Source of the DNA: Candidatus Methanoflorens crillii
Lineage (GTDB): Archaea; Halobacteriota; Bog-38; Methanoflorentales; Methanoflorentaceae
Reading direction: 5' to 3'
Assembly: GCA_003162175.1 (NCBI GenBank)
Contig: PMMR01000041.1
Span: 1,663-48,221 of the forward strand
DNA: 46,559 nt
Of this stretch, positions 17,490 to 24,786 are shown piece after piece. A program made the position numbers and the translations under genes. The notes below the pieces were generated by a model, which saw only the letters and a program-made list of their open reading frames with translations, had not been told where the DNA came from and made no database searches. Numbering within the stretch: the first letter of the stretch is position 1; each line of letters starts with the position of its first letter.

Positions 17490-18022
17490 GGGAGTACCTG
17501 AAGGTTCCTAGAGACCGCATAGGGGTCATCATTGGCGTCGGTGGTAGCACGAAAGCCCAGATCGAGGAAAAAGGCGAAGTGAAACTTGACATCGATAGCG
17601 CCGAGGGCACGGTCACGATCGAGAGTGATTCGCTCGGCATTTTGAAGGCAACAGAAGTCGTTAATGCGGTTGCTCGAGGTTTTAGCCCAGAAAAGGCCTT
17701 CCGGATTTTCGACGATGAACAGATAACCCTCGATATCATAAACCTTTCAAAGGTTGCCGATACGCCAAAGGAGCTCAAACGGATTATGGGGCGCGTAATT
17801 GGCAAAGAGGGAAAGACGCGAGAGGCTCTTGAGAGTCTCACAGGCGCGAATGTTTCTGTTTACGGCAAGACTGTTAGCACGATCGGGTACATCGATCAAG
17901 TTCAGACCGTCAGAACAGCTATCGAGATGCTCGCAGAAGGAGCCAAACACGCTGCGGTCTACAGTTTCCTTGAAAGAAAACGGCAGGAACTAAAACGCTC
18001 CCAAATGGATTATCTTGAATGA
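17486..18022 (+). CDS. KH-domain ribosome-assembly protein (Dim2/Pno1-like)
   Basis: The 178-residue protein has two KH-type modules: KVPRDRIGVIIGVGGSTKAQIEE (residues 5-27, GxxG = GVGG) and a second with GRVIGKEGKTREALESLTGANVSVYG (GKEG loop). This is the layout of archaeal Dim2p/Pno1, which binds the 3' end of 16S rRNA and stimulates aIF2/Nob1-related steps. It overlaps rio1 by 4 nt. The ATG at 17486 matches the family N-terminus MREYLKVP. Confidence 0.92.
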   Translation: MREYLKVPRDRIGVIIGVGGSTKAQIEEKGEVKLDIDSAEGTVTIESDSLGILKATEVVNAVARGFSPEKAFRIFDDEQITLDIINLSKVADTPKELKRIMGRVIGKEGKTREALESLTGANVSVYGKTVSTIGYIDQVQTVRTAIEMLAEGAKHAAVYSFLERKRQELKRSQMDYLE

Positions 18023-18025
18023 CTA

Positions 18026-18317
18026 ATGCCGTCGAATAGAGAAGCGTTCATCCGTCACGCGGCACAGGCGCTGCAAGAAGCTGAGATACATCTGCCGCGC
18101 GATGTTACGCGGGCACTCGCCAACGAGCAAAGGCTGAGTCGGACGAACGGGTCAAAGAACCATAGGCGCGATCCTTGAAAACGTCAGGCTAGCGGGTGTT
18201 GCGGGTCTTCCGATGTGCCAGGACACCGGCATTCCTAACAGCATCTACGAAACGGTCCGTGTAAGCTCGCGCGAACGTGTCCTACACTTGATCGCTGATC
18301 GAAAACGCAGCCTATGA
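18026..18317 (+). pseudogene. Relic of class I fumarase / tartrate dehydratase alpha subunit
   Basis: Directly after the KH gene, an ATG at 18026 opens a frame with helices typical of the fumarase alpha N-terminus (EIHLPRDVTRALANEQ). The homology then continues in another frame as AESDERVKEP, hits TAG, and shifts again to IGAILENVRLAGVAGLPMCQDTGIP. CQDTG holds the first Fe-S cysteine of the family. The sequence then degrades (IYETVRVSSRERV) and stops at 18315-18317. At least two frameshifts and loss of about two thirds of the roughly 280-residue protein mark it as dead. No beta subunit follows. Confidence 0.75.
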
Positions 18318-18330
18318 CCTACCGGCCGCA

Positions 18331-19632
18331 TCAATCAATTTTTTTCTGGGTGTCTATGATCCGCTCGTGTTTGTACGCTTCAACAAGCGACTCAAGCCGG
18401 CAAAGCTGTTCGTGTTGTTTTGCGTTGGCGATTTCTGTTTGACCCTTCTCGATCATAAGCTCCAATGCATTCTTGTCGATCGTCATCAAATTGCCAGAAA
18501 GATCCAAGGCGAGCTCTCGCATCGAAAAAATAGGAATATCAGCTTTAAATAGCGTTTTTCGTGCTACGTGCGACATTTCGTTTTTAACGACAACGGCGCG
18601 TATTCGCTTGTGGACCAACAATTCTGCAGCAGCGATGCCGCCACCGCTTGCATCCTCGAACAAAACGATGCCTTTGCTCAGCCCAAATTGATCATCCGCA
18701 GCCTGAATCGCTTCTCGGTTGAAGGATTTGACGATTTTAACTGCCTTTACCGCTTTGTTACGTTCAGTTAACCCGATTTGCTTCAGCTTACGCATACGTT
18801 TCTGCAAGCCCTCGTTGACGCTTTTGCTGCGCACAAGCTCGGTCGAAAGGCGGTCGATTTCCTTTTGCCTGAACGTAACTTCTCTGTCTTTTTTGACGTT
18901 CTTTGCGTCTTGAGACCGTATGACACTAATCTTGTCTTGCAGCTTTACAACATTTTCTTGGCCTAACTGCAACGATTCCTTCAGATCAGCCACGTAGCTC
19001 AAAAGTCGACTAATTTGCTCGTCTTGTCGTTTGATGATTGCCTTGAGGTACAGGATATCGGGACCCCGGAGATCCTTCTCGGGAGCTGGAACAAGGCGCT
19101 GTACGTGATTTTCAGTAGGCGCTAGGGGCTTTTTGAGCAAATTGATCGCAGAATCAACCGTATGTCCGCGCAAAACGAGCATCTGAAGTTCGTCGAGTTC
19201 AACATCGGGAGGAGCTCTCTTCTGCACACTTTCAAGCTTGTTTTTGAGGCTTCTGGCAGCGTCGATTGCCGCGGCGAGCGCGTCTCGCTCGTGCTCGTTT
19301 GAATAGTCGAAGAGCTTCGTATCGCGCTGTTTCTGTTCAACCGAAAGTGATGAAGCAGGCGTGTGCAGAATCGCGTTAAAGGCTCGCTTTATTCGTTCGA
19401 CAGTTCCAGGAACTGGATTCTTGTCCGTTGCGATGATAAGCGGGTGTCCCGATTCAATTAGCAGCCCGACGAGCTCAGAAAAACCCCACGATCTTGAGCT
19501 TCCGGTTCTAAGGACTCGACCCTTTAAATCCAAAACAGCAAAAGCGGTGGTTGTTCCGGGATCTACACCGACGATAGTGTACGTCCTCTTTGACGCAACT
19601 AGATTTCCGCCGTTTTCCTTAATGGTCGAAAT
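18331..19632 (-). CDS. DUF460 / COG2433-type RNase H-like nuclease with coiled coil, probable ATT start
   Basis: About 433 residues. The N-terminal RNase H-like domain reads YTIVGVDPGTTTAFAVLDLKG and continues through FSELVGLLIESGHPLIIATDK. A long charged coiled coil (about residues 195-290) and a C-terminal domain (IVLFEDASGGGIAAAELLVHK) follow. The first TTG in frame (19533) would cut off VGVDPGTTT. Between the upstream TAG and the conserved strand there is no ATG, GTG or TTG. An ATT at 19632, 7 nt after GGAGGTG, gives a plausible MSTIKENGG start. It follows rio2 by 36 nt. Predicted nuclease; the function is untested as far as I know. Confidence 0.82.
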   Translation of the reverse strand: MSTIKENGGNLVASKRTYTIVGVDPGTTTAFAVLDLKGRVLRTGSSRSWGFSELVGLLIESGHPLIIATDKNPVPGTVERIKRAFNAILHTPASSLSVEQKQRDTKLFDYSNEHERDALAAAIDAARSLKNKLESVQKRAPPDVELDELQMLVLRGHTVDSAINLLKKPLAPTENHVQRLVPAPEKDLRGPDILYLKAIIKRQDEQISRLLSYVADLKESLQLGQENVVKLQDKISVIRSQDAKNVKKDREVTFRQKEIDRLSTELVRSKSVNEGLQKRMRKLKQIGLTERNKAVKAVKIVKSFNREAIQAADDQFGLSKGIVLFEDASGGGIAAAELLVHKRIRAVVVKNEMSHVARKTLFKADIPIFSMRELALDLSGNLMTIDKNALELMIEKGQTEIANAKQHEQLCRLESLVEAYKHERIIDTQKKID

Positions 19633-19639
19633 TGCGTCG

Positions 19640-19646
19640 CACCTCC
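19640..19646 (-). promoter_or_regulatory. Shine-Dalgarno sequence preceding an ATT start
   Basis: The reverse strand reads GGAGGTG, a near-perfect Shine-Dalgarno sequence. It sits 7 nt from the ATT at 19632-19630 and in the gap between rio2 and the DUF460 gene. The GTG within it starts a frame that ends at TAA after seven codons, so it does not serve the gene. Confidence 0.65.
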
Positions 19647-19668
19647 AACGCGCTTCCTAATACTCTCA

Positions 19669-20574
19669 CTAACCTGCAAAACGGTCTGCGGGACCGTGAT
19701 CGCGTTGTTTTACGTATGCTAAAACATCTTCTGTTCGTTTTGCTATTTGATATTTTCTAGCAAAATAGGATAAGACGGTGCTCACGTCTCTATAGAGCAA
19801 TTCATCAGCATTGGGATGCGCCACTGAGACCCATTGCGGCCAGTCGATCAGCGCGATGTCTCCGTCGGCACACACAACTACGTTGTATTCGCTTAAGTCG
19901 GCATGAACAATGCCAAGCTGGTACGTTAACTTAATCTGCGCAATGATCTTGTCAAGAATGGCGATAGGGTCTCCCAGCGTAGTGCTGCTTATCTCTCGAC
20001 CGTCTACTAGTCCCATGACGATAACATGTCGGTTGTGCGCAATCGGCCTCGGAACGGCGACGTTCCCGTACAGGGTGGTAATGGCTTCATACTCTCTTTC
20101 GGCTGCGAGCCTCGAAGCAAGCATCCACGAGCATCGTTCGGCCTTTCCGAAATAACCCCTCGATCGTTTTACGTGCCGGAACGTCGTGCCTTCACGATGA
20201 AATTTGACGATTACGATCCGCCCGCCTTCACGCTCAGCGTCGTAAATATCGGACTCTTTCCCGACGCCCACTTTCGATCCAAGGGACTCTATGGCCGTGC
20301 GCCGAACGAGCGTGTTAATGGCAAGGGCATCATAACCGCCGAAGGTTAGCTTGTAGCCGACGTAATGGCCCGTTTTCCGCTCAACGAGCTTGTATTTGGA
20401 AATCCGTGTGATTCGGTACTCCACCTCGTCTCGCGGCAGCCGAGCGTAGTTAGGCAGATCATCGACGGGAACCCAGTCAAAAAAACGCATGCCGGTTTCG
20501 ACCGCTTGTAGCACTCGGAAATCATAGCGCTCCAGCTCCTTGAATTCGCGTGCGATATCTTGAAGCATCTTCAC
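19669..20574 (-). CDS. rio2: RIO2-type serine/threonine kinase
   Basis: The 301-residue protein has the RIO2 N-terminal winged helix (LARYDFRVLQAVE-like helix, then RITRISKYKLVERKTGHYVGYKLTFGGYDALA), the P-loop SKVGVGKESDIYDA (about residue 100), the HADLSEYNVVV catalytic loop (about 223) and IDWPQWVSVAHPNAD. RIO2 acts in 30S/40S maturation and its winged helix binds rRNA. Divergent from ncsA and followed by the DUF460 nuclease gene. The metal-binding motif IDWPQ is the RIO2 form, against IDMGQ in RIO1. Confidence 0.95.
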   Translation of the reverse strand: MKMLQDIAREFKELERYDFRVLQAVETGMRFFDWVPVDDLPNYARLPRDEVEYRITRISKYKLVERKTGHYVGYKLTFGGYDALAINTLVRRTAIESLGSKVGVGKESDIYDAEREGGRIVIVKFHREGTTFRHVKRSRGYFGKAERCSWMLASRLAAEREYEAITTLYGNVAVPRPIAHNRHVIVMGLVDGREISSTTLGDPIAILDKIIAQIKLTYQLGIVHADLSEYNVVVCADGDIALIDWPQWVSVAHPNADELLYRDVSTVLSYFARKYQIAKRTEDVLAYVKQRDHGPADRFAG

Positions 20575-20649
20575 AGCCTCATAGTCAGTCCCCGTTTCTC
20601 CCCGCGCTGCAGAACAGTTTATTAGTATTCATGCGGAGATATACACGAG

Positions 20650-21543
20650 ATGAAGTGCGATAAATGTAGCGCGCCTGCTGTTCTATTTCAGAGATATTCA
20701 GGGCTACATCTTTGCAAGGCACATTTCTTCGCCGACGTCGAAAAAAAGATCAAAAAAGAGGTCAGAAAGGAACGAATCGAGGGCACACTCGCCGTTGCGT
20801 TCAGCGGCGGGAAGGACTCTGCCGTGGCTTTATCCGTATTAAGTGACCTCTTCTCACGCCGTGGCGTTGAAATTGTGGCCATCACTGTCGACGAAGGTAT
20901 TGCCGGATACCGTGATAAGGCACTTGAATCAGCAGCAATGCTCGTCACAGAGCTCGGCGTTCGATGGCAGGTAGCTTCGTTTGAGGAGTACTTTGACGTC
21001 AGAGTCGATCGCTTGGACGAGCGACCGTGTACGGTTTGCGGAATCCTCCGACGCTCACTTCTTAATCGCGTGGCAAAAACTGTCGGCGCCTCGACACTTG
21101 CCACTGGCCACAATCTCGATGACGAAGCGCAGACAGTCCTAATGAACTATTTACGCGGAGACATCGACAGGCTGCTGCGGCTTGACCATCCCGCTAAAGA
21201 AGGACTGGTTCGGCGCGTCAAACCACTCAAATATGTGCCAGAAAAAGAAGTCGCGCTATACGCTGTTCTCAAAGGAATCCCTATCAGCCTTGATGAGTGC
21301 CGCTACTCTGCTGGGGTATTTCGAGCTGAAGTGCGAAGCGTGTTGAATGAGTTAGAGCCTAAGCATGCAGGCACCAAGTACGCGCTCGTCAAGGGCCTTG
21401 AAAGGATCTTGGGATTAACGCGACGCGAGCCGTTTCAGCTCGGTCACTGCCTACAGTGCGGAGAACCCGCGGTCAAGGCCCTATGTCAGAGCTGCGAAAT
21501 CCTGAGAGGGTTGCAATCGAGAGGAAACGAAGCGGCCAAATGA
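20650..21543 (+). CDS. ncsA: tRNA 2-thiolation protein NcsA (Ncs6/CTU1 family)
   Basis: The 297-residue protein starts with a zinc finger (MKCDKCSAPAVLFQR..LCKAHF) and has the PP-loop AFSGGKDSAVAL (about residue 52), the catalytic CTVCGILRRSLLN (about 127) and a TGHNLDDEAQT motif. A second zinc finger closes the protein (CLQCGEPAVKALCQSC). This is the layout of archaeal NcsA, which adenylates and thiolates U34 of tRNA-Lys/Glu/Gln with help from a SAMP-type sulfur carrier. It is separate from ThiI, which acts on U8. Confidence 0.93.
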   Translation: MKCDKCSAPAVLFQRYSGLHLCKAHFFADVEKKIKKEVRKERIEGTLAVAFSGGKDSAVALSVLSDLFSRRGVEIVAITVDEGIAGYRDKALESAAMLVTELGVRWQVASFEEYFDVRVDRLDERPCTVCGILRRSLLNRVAKTVGASTLATGHNLDDEAQTVLMNYLRGDIDRLLRLDHPAKEGLVRRVKPLKYVPEKEVALYAVLKGIPISLDECRYSAGVFRAEVRSVLNELEPKHAGTKYALVKGLERILGLTRREPFQLGHCLQCGEPAVKALCQSCEILRGLQSRGNEAAK

Positions 21544-21577
21544 GGCGGCGCCGAAGCGTATTAAATGAACGAGCACG

Positions 21578-22735
21578 TTAGAGAATGTTGTCAATCTCGC
21601 CGGATTCGAATTCCCTGGCGAAGTCTCTCACGCGTGGCCCTTTTCTGGCGCTGGTGGCTTGTTTTGCGCTTTCAAACTTGAACAGCTCGCCATACATCGG
21701 CCCTAACACCTGAGCAGATTGCACGCCAGTCACGATCGACATCACCCGCACGCGGCCCTCATAACCTTTCTGAACACGCGCGCCCCAAATGACATTAGCG
21801 CTTGGATCCAACTGAGAGGTCAGGCCCTTTGCGATCTCTTCGGCCTCTTTCAGCGTCAAGTCCGGTCCGCCTGTGATATGGATTAACGCGCCTTTCGCCC
21901 CGCGGAAGTCAACTTCGAGGAGTGGATGGTTGAATGCCTCGCGTACGACGTCGCGTGCTTTGTCTTGGCTTCGCGATTCACCGACTAGCATAGCAGCAAC
22001 CCCGCCGCTATTCATAATGGTTCTGACGTCTGCGTAGTCAAGGTTTATCAGTGAAGGTTGCGTGATCGTTTCAGCGATGCCTTTTACGGTTTCTGCAATA
22101 ATCTGATCCATCACCGAGAACGCATGGTCAATGGGCAAGTTCGGCACGTAATCAAGCAGACGATTGTTATCAAGAACAATAACCGTATCAGCATCTCTCC
22201 GCAGGTCTTCAAGTCCTTCTTCAGCCTTAATCAGCCGCGAGCGTTCCACGTTGAACGGAGTTGATACCATTGCAACGACGATTGCGCCATGCGCTTTCGC
22301 GATCTGCGCGACGATCGGAGCAGCCCCTGTGCCGGTTCCGCCCCCCATCCCTGCGGTAACGAACACAAGATCGGTATCTTTAAGCAGCGTTTCCAGCGTC
22401 CTACGACCTAACTCGGTCGCACACCGCCCGACTTCAGGATCTCCACCTGCCCCCAACCCTTTCGTAATCGATTTGCCGACTAACACCTTAATATCGGCGT
22501 CGATCATGTCCAAATGCTGCTTGTCAGTGTTGAGCGCGATGGTCTCAGCGCCGTCAACTCCTATGTTGTAGAGTCGGTTGACCGTATTGTTGCCAGCCCC
22601 TCCGCAGCCCACAATGAGTATCCGAGGGGCTCCAAATTCTTCTTCTTCCTCATCTTGAAGCATCTGAGGTCGCTGCTTTTCCATTTCGCATCGTCGCAAA
22701 GCTTCCTCGACAATACTTTGCATATCTACCGCCAC
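21578..22735 (-). CDS. ftsZ: Cell division GTPase FtsZ
   Basis: The 385-residue protein contains [26 protein letters not shown], the tubulin signature [15 protein letters not shown] (about residue 130), [24 protein letters not shown] and the T7 loop [13 protein letters not shown]. FtsZ polymerises into the division ring. The N-terminus has an acidic stretch (DEEEEEF) usual in archaeal FtsZ1. The C-terminus ends [10 protein letters not shown]. It lies 5 nt downstream of an RHH regulator, the arrangement known from the haloarchaeal cdrS-ftsZ2 operon. Confidence 0.97.
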   Translation of the reverse strand: MAVDMQSIVEEALRRCEMEKQRPQMLQDEEEEEFGAPRILIVGCGGAGNNTVNRLYNIGVDGAETIALNTDKQHLDMIDADIKVLVGKSITKGLGAGGDPEVGRCATELGRRTLETLLKDTDLVFVTAGMGGGTGTGAAPIVAQIAKAHGAIVVAMVSTPFNVERSRLIKAEEGLEDLRRDADTVIVLDNNRLLDYVPNLPIDHAFSVMDQIIAETVKGIAETITQPSLINLDYADVRTIMNSGGVAAMLVGESRSQDKARDVVREAFNHPLLEVDFRGAKGALIHITGGPDLTLKEAEEIAKGLTSQLDPSANVIWGARVQKGYEGRVRVMSIVTGVQSAQVLGPMYGELFKFESAKQATSARKGPRVRDFAREFESGEIDNIL

Positions 22736-22740
22736 CTGTA

Positions 22741-22917
22741 CTAAATCAAAACCGCACTTCGTTCTTTTCTGCTGAGGAGCTTCTCATAATGGGTGTCAAC
22801 CAGGTCTCGAACAGCTGCACGGATTGCTTCGCTCTTCGAGGGGAATTCGCCCGCTACCACTAGTTTGTCTATGAGTTCTAGCTGTTGTTTTGGCAATCTC
22901 AGTGTGATTCGCTCCAT
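22741..22917 (-). CDS. CdrS-like ribbon-helix-helix regulator
   Basis: A 58-residue protein: the beta strand [19 protein letters not shown] is followed by the [18 protein letters not shown] helix pair, a canonical RHH/CopG fold. The ATG at 22917 is the family start; a TTG and an ATG lie in frame just upstream. In haloarchaea CdrS lies next to ftsZ2 and is a master regulator of cell division; the same pairing here suggests this role. The stop is 5 nt before ftsZ. A duplicated inverted-repeat element lies 29-108 nt upstream and is a good candidate for its own operator. Confidence 0.85.
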   Translation of the reverse strand: MERITLRLPKQQLELIDKLVVAGEFPSKSEAIRAAVRDLVDTHYEKLLSRKERSAVLI

Positions 22918-22945
22918 AGCAACCATTTGCAAGTTTTTGTAGTGT

Positions 22946-22970
22946 CAGACGAAGAGCTGACTTCTGTCTG
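22946..22970. promoter_or_regulatory. Putative operator copy 1 (CAGAC-N15-GTCTG) upstream of cdrS-ftsZ
   Basis: CAGAC at 22946-22950 and its reverse complement GTCTG at 22966-22970 are separated by exactly 15 nt. The left arm is part of TAGTGTCAGAC, which is repeated in copy 2. It lies 29 nt upstream of the cdrS start, probably in the 5' leader. RHH proteins typically bind tandem or inverted 4-6 bp boxes. Confidence 0.6.
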
Positions 22971-23000
22971 CTTCAGAGACCACAAAAAGCTGCCTAGTGT

Positions 23001-23025
23001 CAGACACATGTCTGTTACTCGTCTG
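23001..23025. promoter_or_regulatory. Putative operator copy 2 (CAGAC-N15-GTCTG) upstream of cdrS-ftsZ
   Basis: The same architecture as copy 1, exactly 55 bp further upstream: CAGAC at 23001-23005 and GTCTG at 23021-23025, again with 15 nt between. TAGTGTCAGAC (22995-23005) is identical to the copy 1 arm. A third GTCTG (23010-23014) makes a local palindrome CAGACA-CA-TGTCTG. The interval 23026-23229 holds A/T-rich promoter-like sequence (about 23043-23100) but no gene that I can recognise. Confidence 0.6.
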
Positions 23026-23229
23026 ACTCCTAATCACCCTACTGCAATATTAAGTTTTTGTTATCTCTTTTTTATAAAAAAAACTGTATATTAAACTACC
23101 AAATTTAGCTGTGCACTATAAAGAAGCTCTGAAGCGCCCCGAAACCAGAATCAGAATCACTCTAGTCATATAAAATCGCTCACCGAACACAGTAAAGAAT
23201 AAGTAATAACGGTCGCAATACTGTCGTCA

Positions 23230-23303
23230 CCCGCCTTAACTCAGTCTGGCAGAGTGGTCGGCTGTAGACCGACATGTCCCCCGTTCAAATCGGGGAGGCG
23301 GGA
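23230..23303 (+). tRNA. tRNA-Tyr(GTA)
   Basis: The acceptor CCCGCCT/AGGCGGG has the C1-G72 pair typical of archaeal tRNA-Tyr, with A73. The anticodon arm GTCGG-CTGTAGA-CCGAC gives GTA. The T-arm is CCCCG-TTCAAAT-CGGGG. There is no intron and no encoded CCA. It is followed 16 nt later by tRNA-Phe. Confidence 0.95.
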
Positions 23304-23319
23304 TTCACCCGCGAGTGAC

Positions 23320-23393
23320 GCTCCAGTAGCTCAGCCTGGGAGAGCGCCAGACTGAAGATCTGGTTGTCCCCGGTTCAAATCCGGGCTGGGGCA
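23320..23393 (+). tRNA. tRNA-Phe(GAA)
   Basis: The acceptor is GCTCCAG/CTGGGGC with A73. The anticodon arm CCAGA-CTGAAGA-TCTGG gives GAA, and the T-arm is CCCGG-TTCAAAT-CCGGG. There is no intron. It shares a transcript with tRNA-Tyr. Confidence 0.95.
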
Positions 23394-23415
23394 TTCCCAC
23401 TACACACACGAGCTT

Positions 23416-24087
23416 CTACTTTTTCTCTTGCTGCGGCAACAGCGGCGTTAACCAGTCAACGAACATCTTTTCGCTCCGACTTTGTATGTAGACCGTCCCC
23501 TCTCCACTAAATTCGGTAACCAGTACCTCTCCACCAAGAACAGTCGATTTAACGCCCCCAAACGTCCCAATTTTCCAGTCGAGGCCTTCAGTGAATCCAA
23601 CAATGTGCCCGGTGTCGACGCGAAACCGTCCGTCGATTCTTCGTTCTTGAATTGCCCCAAAACTTGAAATAAATACGTACCCGGACTGAGAGACTTTCAC
23701 GAAAAAAAGCCCCGCCTCCGACAAGAACCCTTTGACGCCGCCCCACTTCGTATCTAAATCTAAGCTTTGCGAGCCCGCCAAGAAACTGTCTCCTTGGATA
23801 AGAAGCGTCTCATCCTTTATCTCCCTGTACGCAATATCACCGACGTAAGGGGGAGCGATGCCAACGACCGCGTCGCCCTGCGCTACAAACGTGTTCAGGA
23901 AAATGTCAGCGCCACCGAGCACAGTCCTCTTGAGCCCGCGGAGGACACCTCCCTTGATTCCGGTGCTCACGCTTAAATTCACACTCATGTAGGCCATAGA
24001 TCGCCGGTCAGCTTGAATGCTTTCGCCATCTGACAGTCTTACTTCTGCGAGGCTGTAGGTTGGTTTGTAGTAAATTTCATATTCCAT
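23416..24087 (-). CDS. AIM24/TIGR00266-family protein
   Basis: The protein has 223 residues from the ATG at 24087; the frame is open further upstream without family resemblance. It has the repeated beta-strand layout of this family, including LSVSTGIKGGVLRGLKRTVLGGADIFLNTF, KWGGVKGFLSEAGLFFVKVS, FGGVKSTVLGGE and the closing GTVYIQSRSEKMFVDWL. The function is unknown; yeast Aim24 affects mitochondrial membrane architecture. It stands alone between tRNA genes. Family assignment is good; no role can be stated. Confidence 0.85.
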   Translation of the reverse strand: MEYEIYYKPTYSLAEVRLSDGESIQADRRSMAYMSVNLSVSTGIKGGVLRGLKRTVLGGADIFLNTFVAQGDAVVGIAPPYVGDIAYREIKDETLLIQGDSFLAGSQSLDLDTKWGGVKGFLSEAGLFFVKVSQSGYVFISSFGAIQERRIDGRFRVDTGHIVGFTEGLDWKIGTFGGVKSTVLGGEVLVTEFSGEGTVYIQSRSEKMFVDWLTPLLPQQEKK

Positions 24088-24215
24088 AGGCTCTTCTAGA
24101 CGAATTTTCAGCTTATACTTTGCGATGGCGACGCTCCGTACAACGACGTACGGAGAAAAACAGGAGCGAGCCAAAACGCATTGGGCAGAGGTCGAGCGAG
24201 CGACGTCGGTGCGCG

Positions 24216-24224
24216 TTTTATAAA
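24216..24224. promoter_or_regulatory. Bidirectional TATA box TTTTATAAA
   Basis: TTTTATAAA is nearly palindromic and lies between the AIM24-family gene (reverse) and the small gene at 24255 (forward). On the forward strand it is 31-39 nt ahead of the TTG start; on the reverse strand about 130 nt ahead of the ATG. Confidence 0.5.
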
Positions 24225-24254
24225 GGATGAATAAGTTGTAAATAGCGTGGTTCT

Positions 24255-24497
24255 TTGACTCGCATAGAACATCTCAAAATAATACGCCTTAAAATCGCAG
24301 AACTCAGTGAGCAAATGAATGCCGACGTGCTAAGCAACGCATTTTCGAATAGGCACGGGGTTACTAGCGTGGAGATCAACACTAACAACGCAACTGTCGT
24401 CATCGCCTATGATGGCACGCTGACGTCTATTTTCGAAATTGAAGCCATAGTTTCCAAGCTGAAGTTCAAGCTCGAAGGCGTAGGTTACCTAAGCTGA
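24255..24497 (+). CDS. Small ferredoxin-fold protein resembling an HMA domain without cysteines
   Basis: The protein has 80 residues from a TTG at 24255, the only canonical start before the conserved-looking core. The pattern helix (LKIIRLKIAELSEQMNADVLSNAF), strand (GVTSVEINTNN), strand (ATVVIAYDG), helix (IFEIEAIVSKLKFKL) and strand (EGVGYLS) is like a heavy-metal-associated domain. The CxxC metal site is absent, and the usual first strand is not obvious. I do not recognise a specific family. Codon use resembles its neighbours. Confidence 0.55.
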   Translation: MTRIEHLKIIRLKIAELSEQMNADVLSNAFSNRHGVTSVEINTNNATVVIAYDGTLTSIFEIEAIVSKLKFKLEGVGYLS

Positions 24498-24605
24498 CCT
24501 CGCAGTAATCGTGCGCTTTCCTTCGTTAAACTAGCGCGAAATGCCCTATCGTCGTGCTGATAACTTTTATATAGATACGAGCGCATAATCGTATGCTCGA
24601 TTTTT

Positions 24606-24677
24606 GCGCTGGTAGTGTAGCGGTTATCACTGAGGCTTGCCAAGTCTCAAACCCGGGTTCGAATCCCGGCTAGCGCA
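24606..24677 (+). tRNA. tRNA-Gly(GCC)
   Basis: The acceptor is GCGCTGG/CTAGCGC with A73. The anticodon arm GAGGC-TTGCCAA-GTCTC gives GCC, and the T-arm is CCGGG-TTCGAAT-CCCGG. There is no intron. Confidence 0.94.
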
Positions 24678-24685
24678 TCTGAAGT

Positions 24686-24786
24686 GCCGAGGTAGCCAAG
24701 TGGACTACGGCGCCAGCCTGGAGGTCTCGTTATCAGACAGCTGGTGAGGCTCTCGCCTCGCAGGGGTTCAAATCCCTTCCTCGGCG
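24686..24786 (+). tRNA. tRNA-Ser(GGA) with 15-nt intron
   Basis: A type II tRNA: the acceptor is GCCGAGG/CCTCGGC with G73, and a long variable arm is built from GAGGC/GCCTC. The anticodon stem is CCAGC/GCTGG and the loop CT-GGA-G...A. A 15-nt intron after position 37 folds as GTCT...AGAC. The T-arm is AGGGG-TTCAAAT-CCCTT. The last 19 nt overlap the 3' end of the convergent S4/FtsJ gene. Confidence 0.92.

Noticed and set aside
22975-23030. Direct repeats upstream of cdrS as a small CRISPR or iteron array
   Set aside because: Only two copies with inverted-arm structure and unequal intervening sequence; an operator explains them better.
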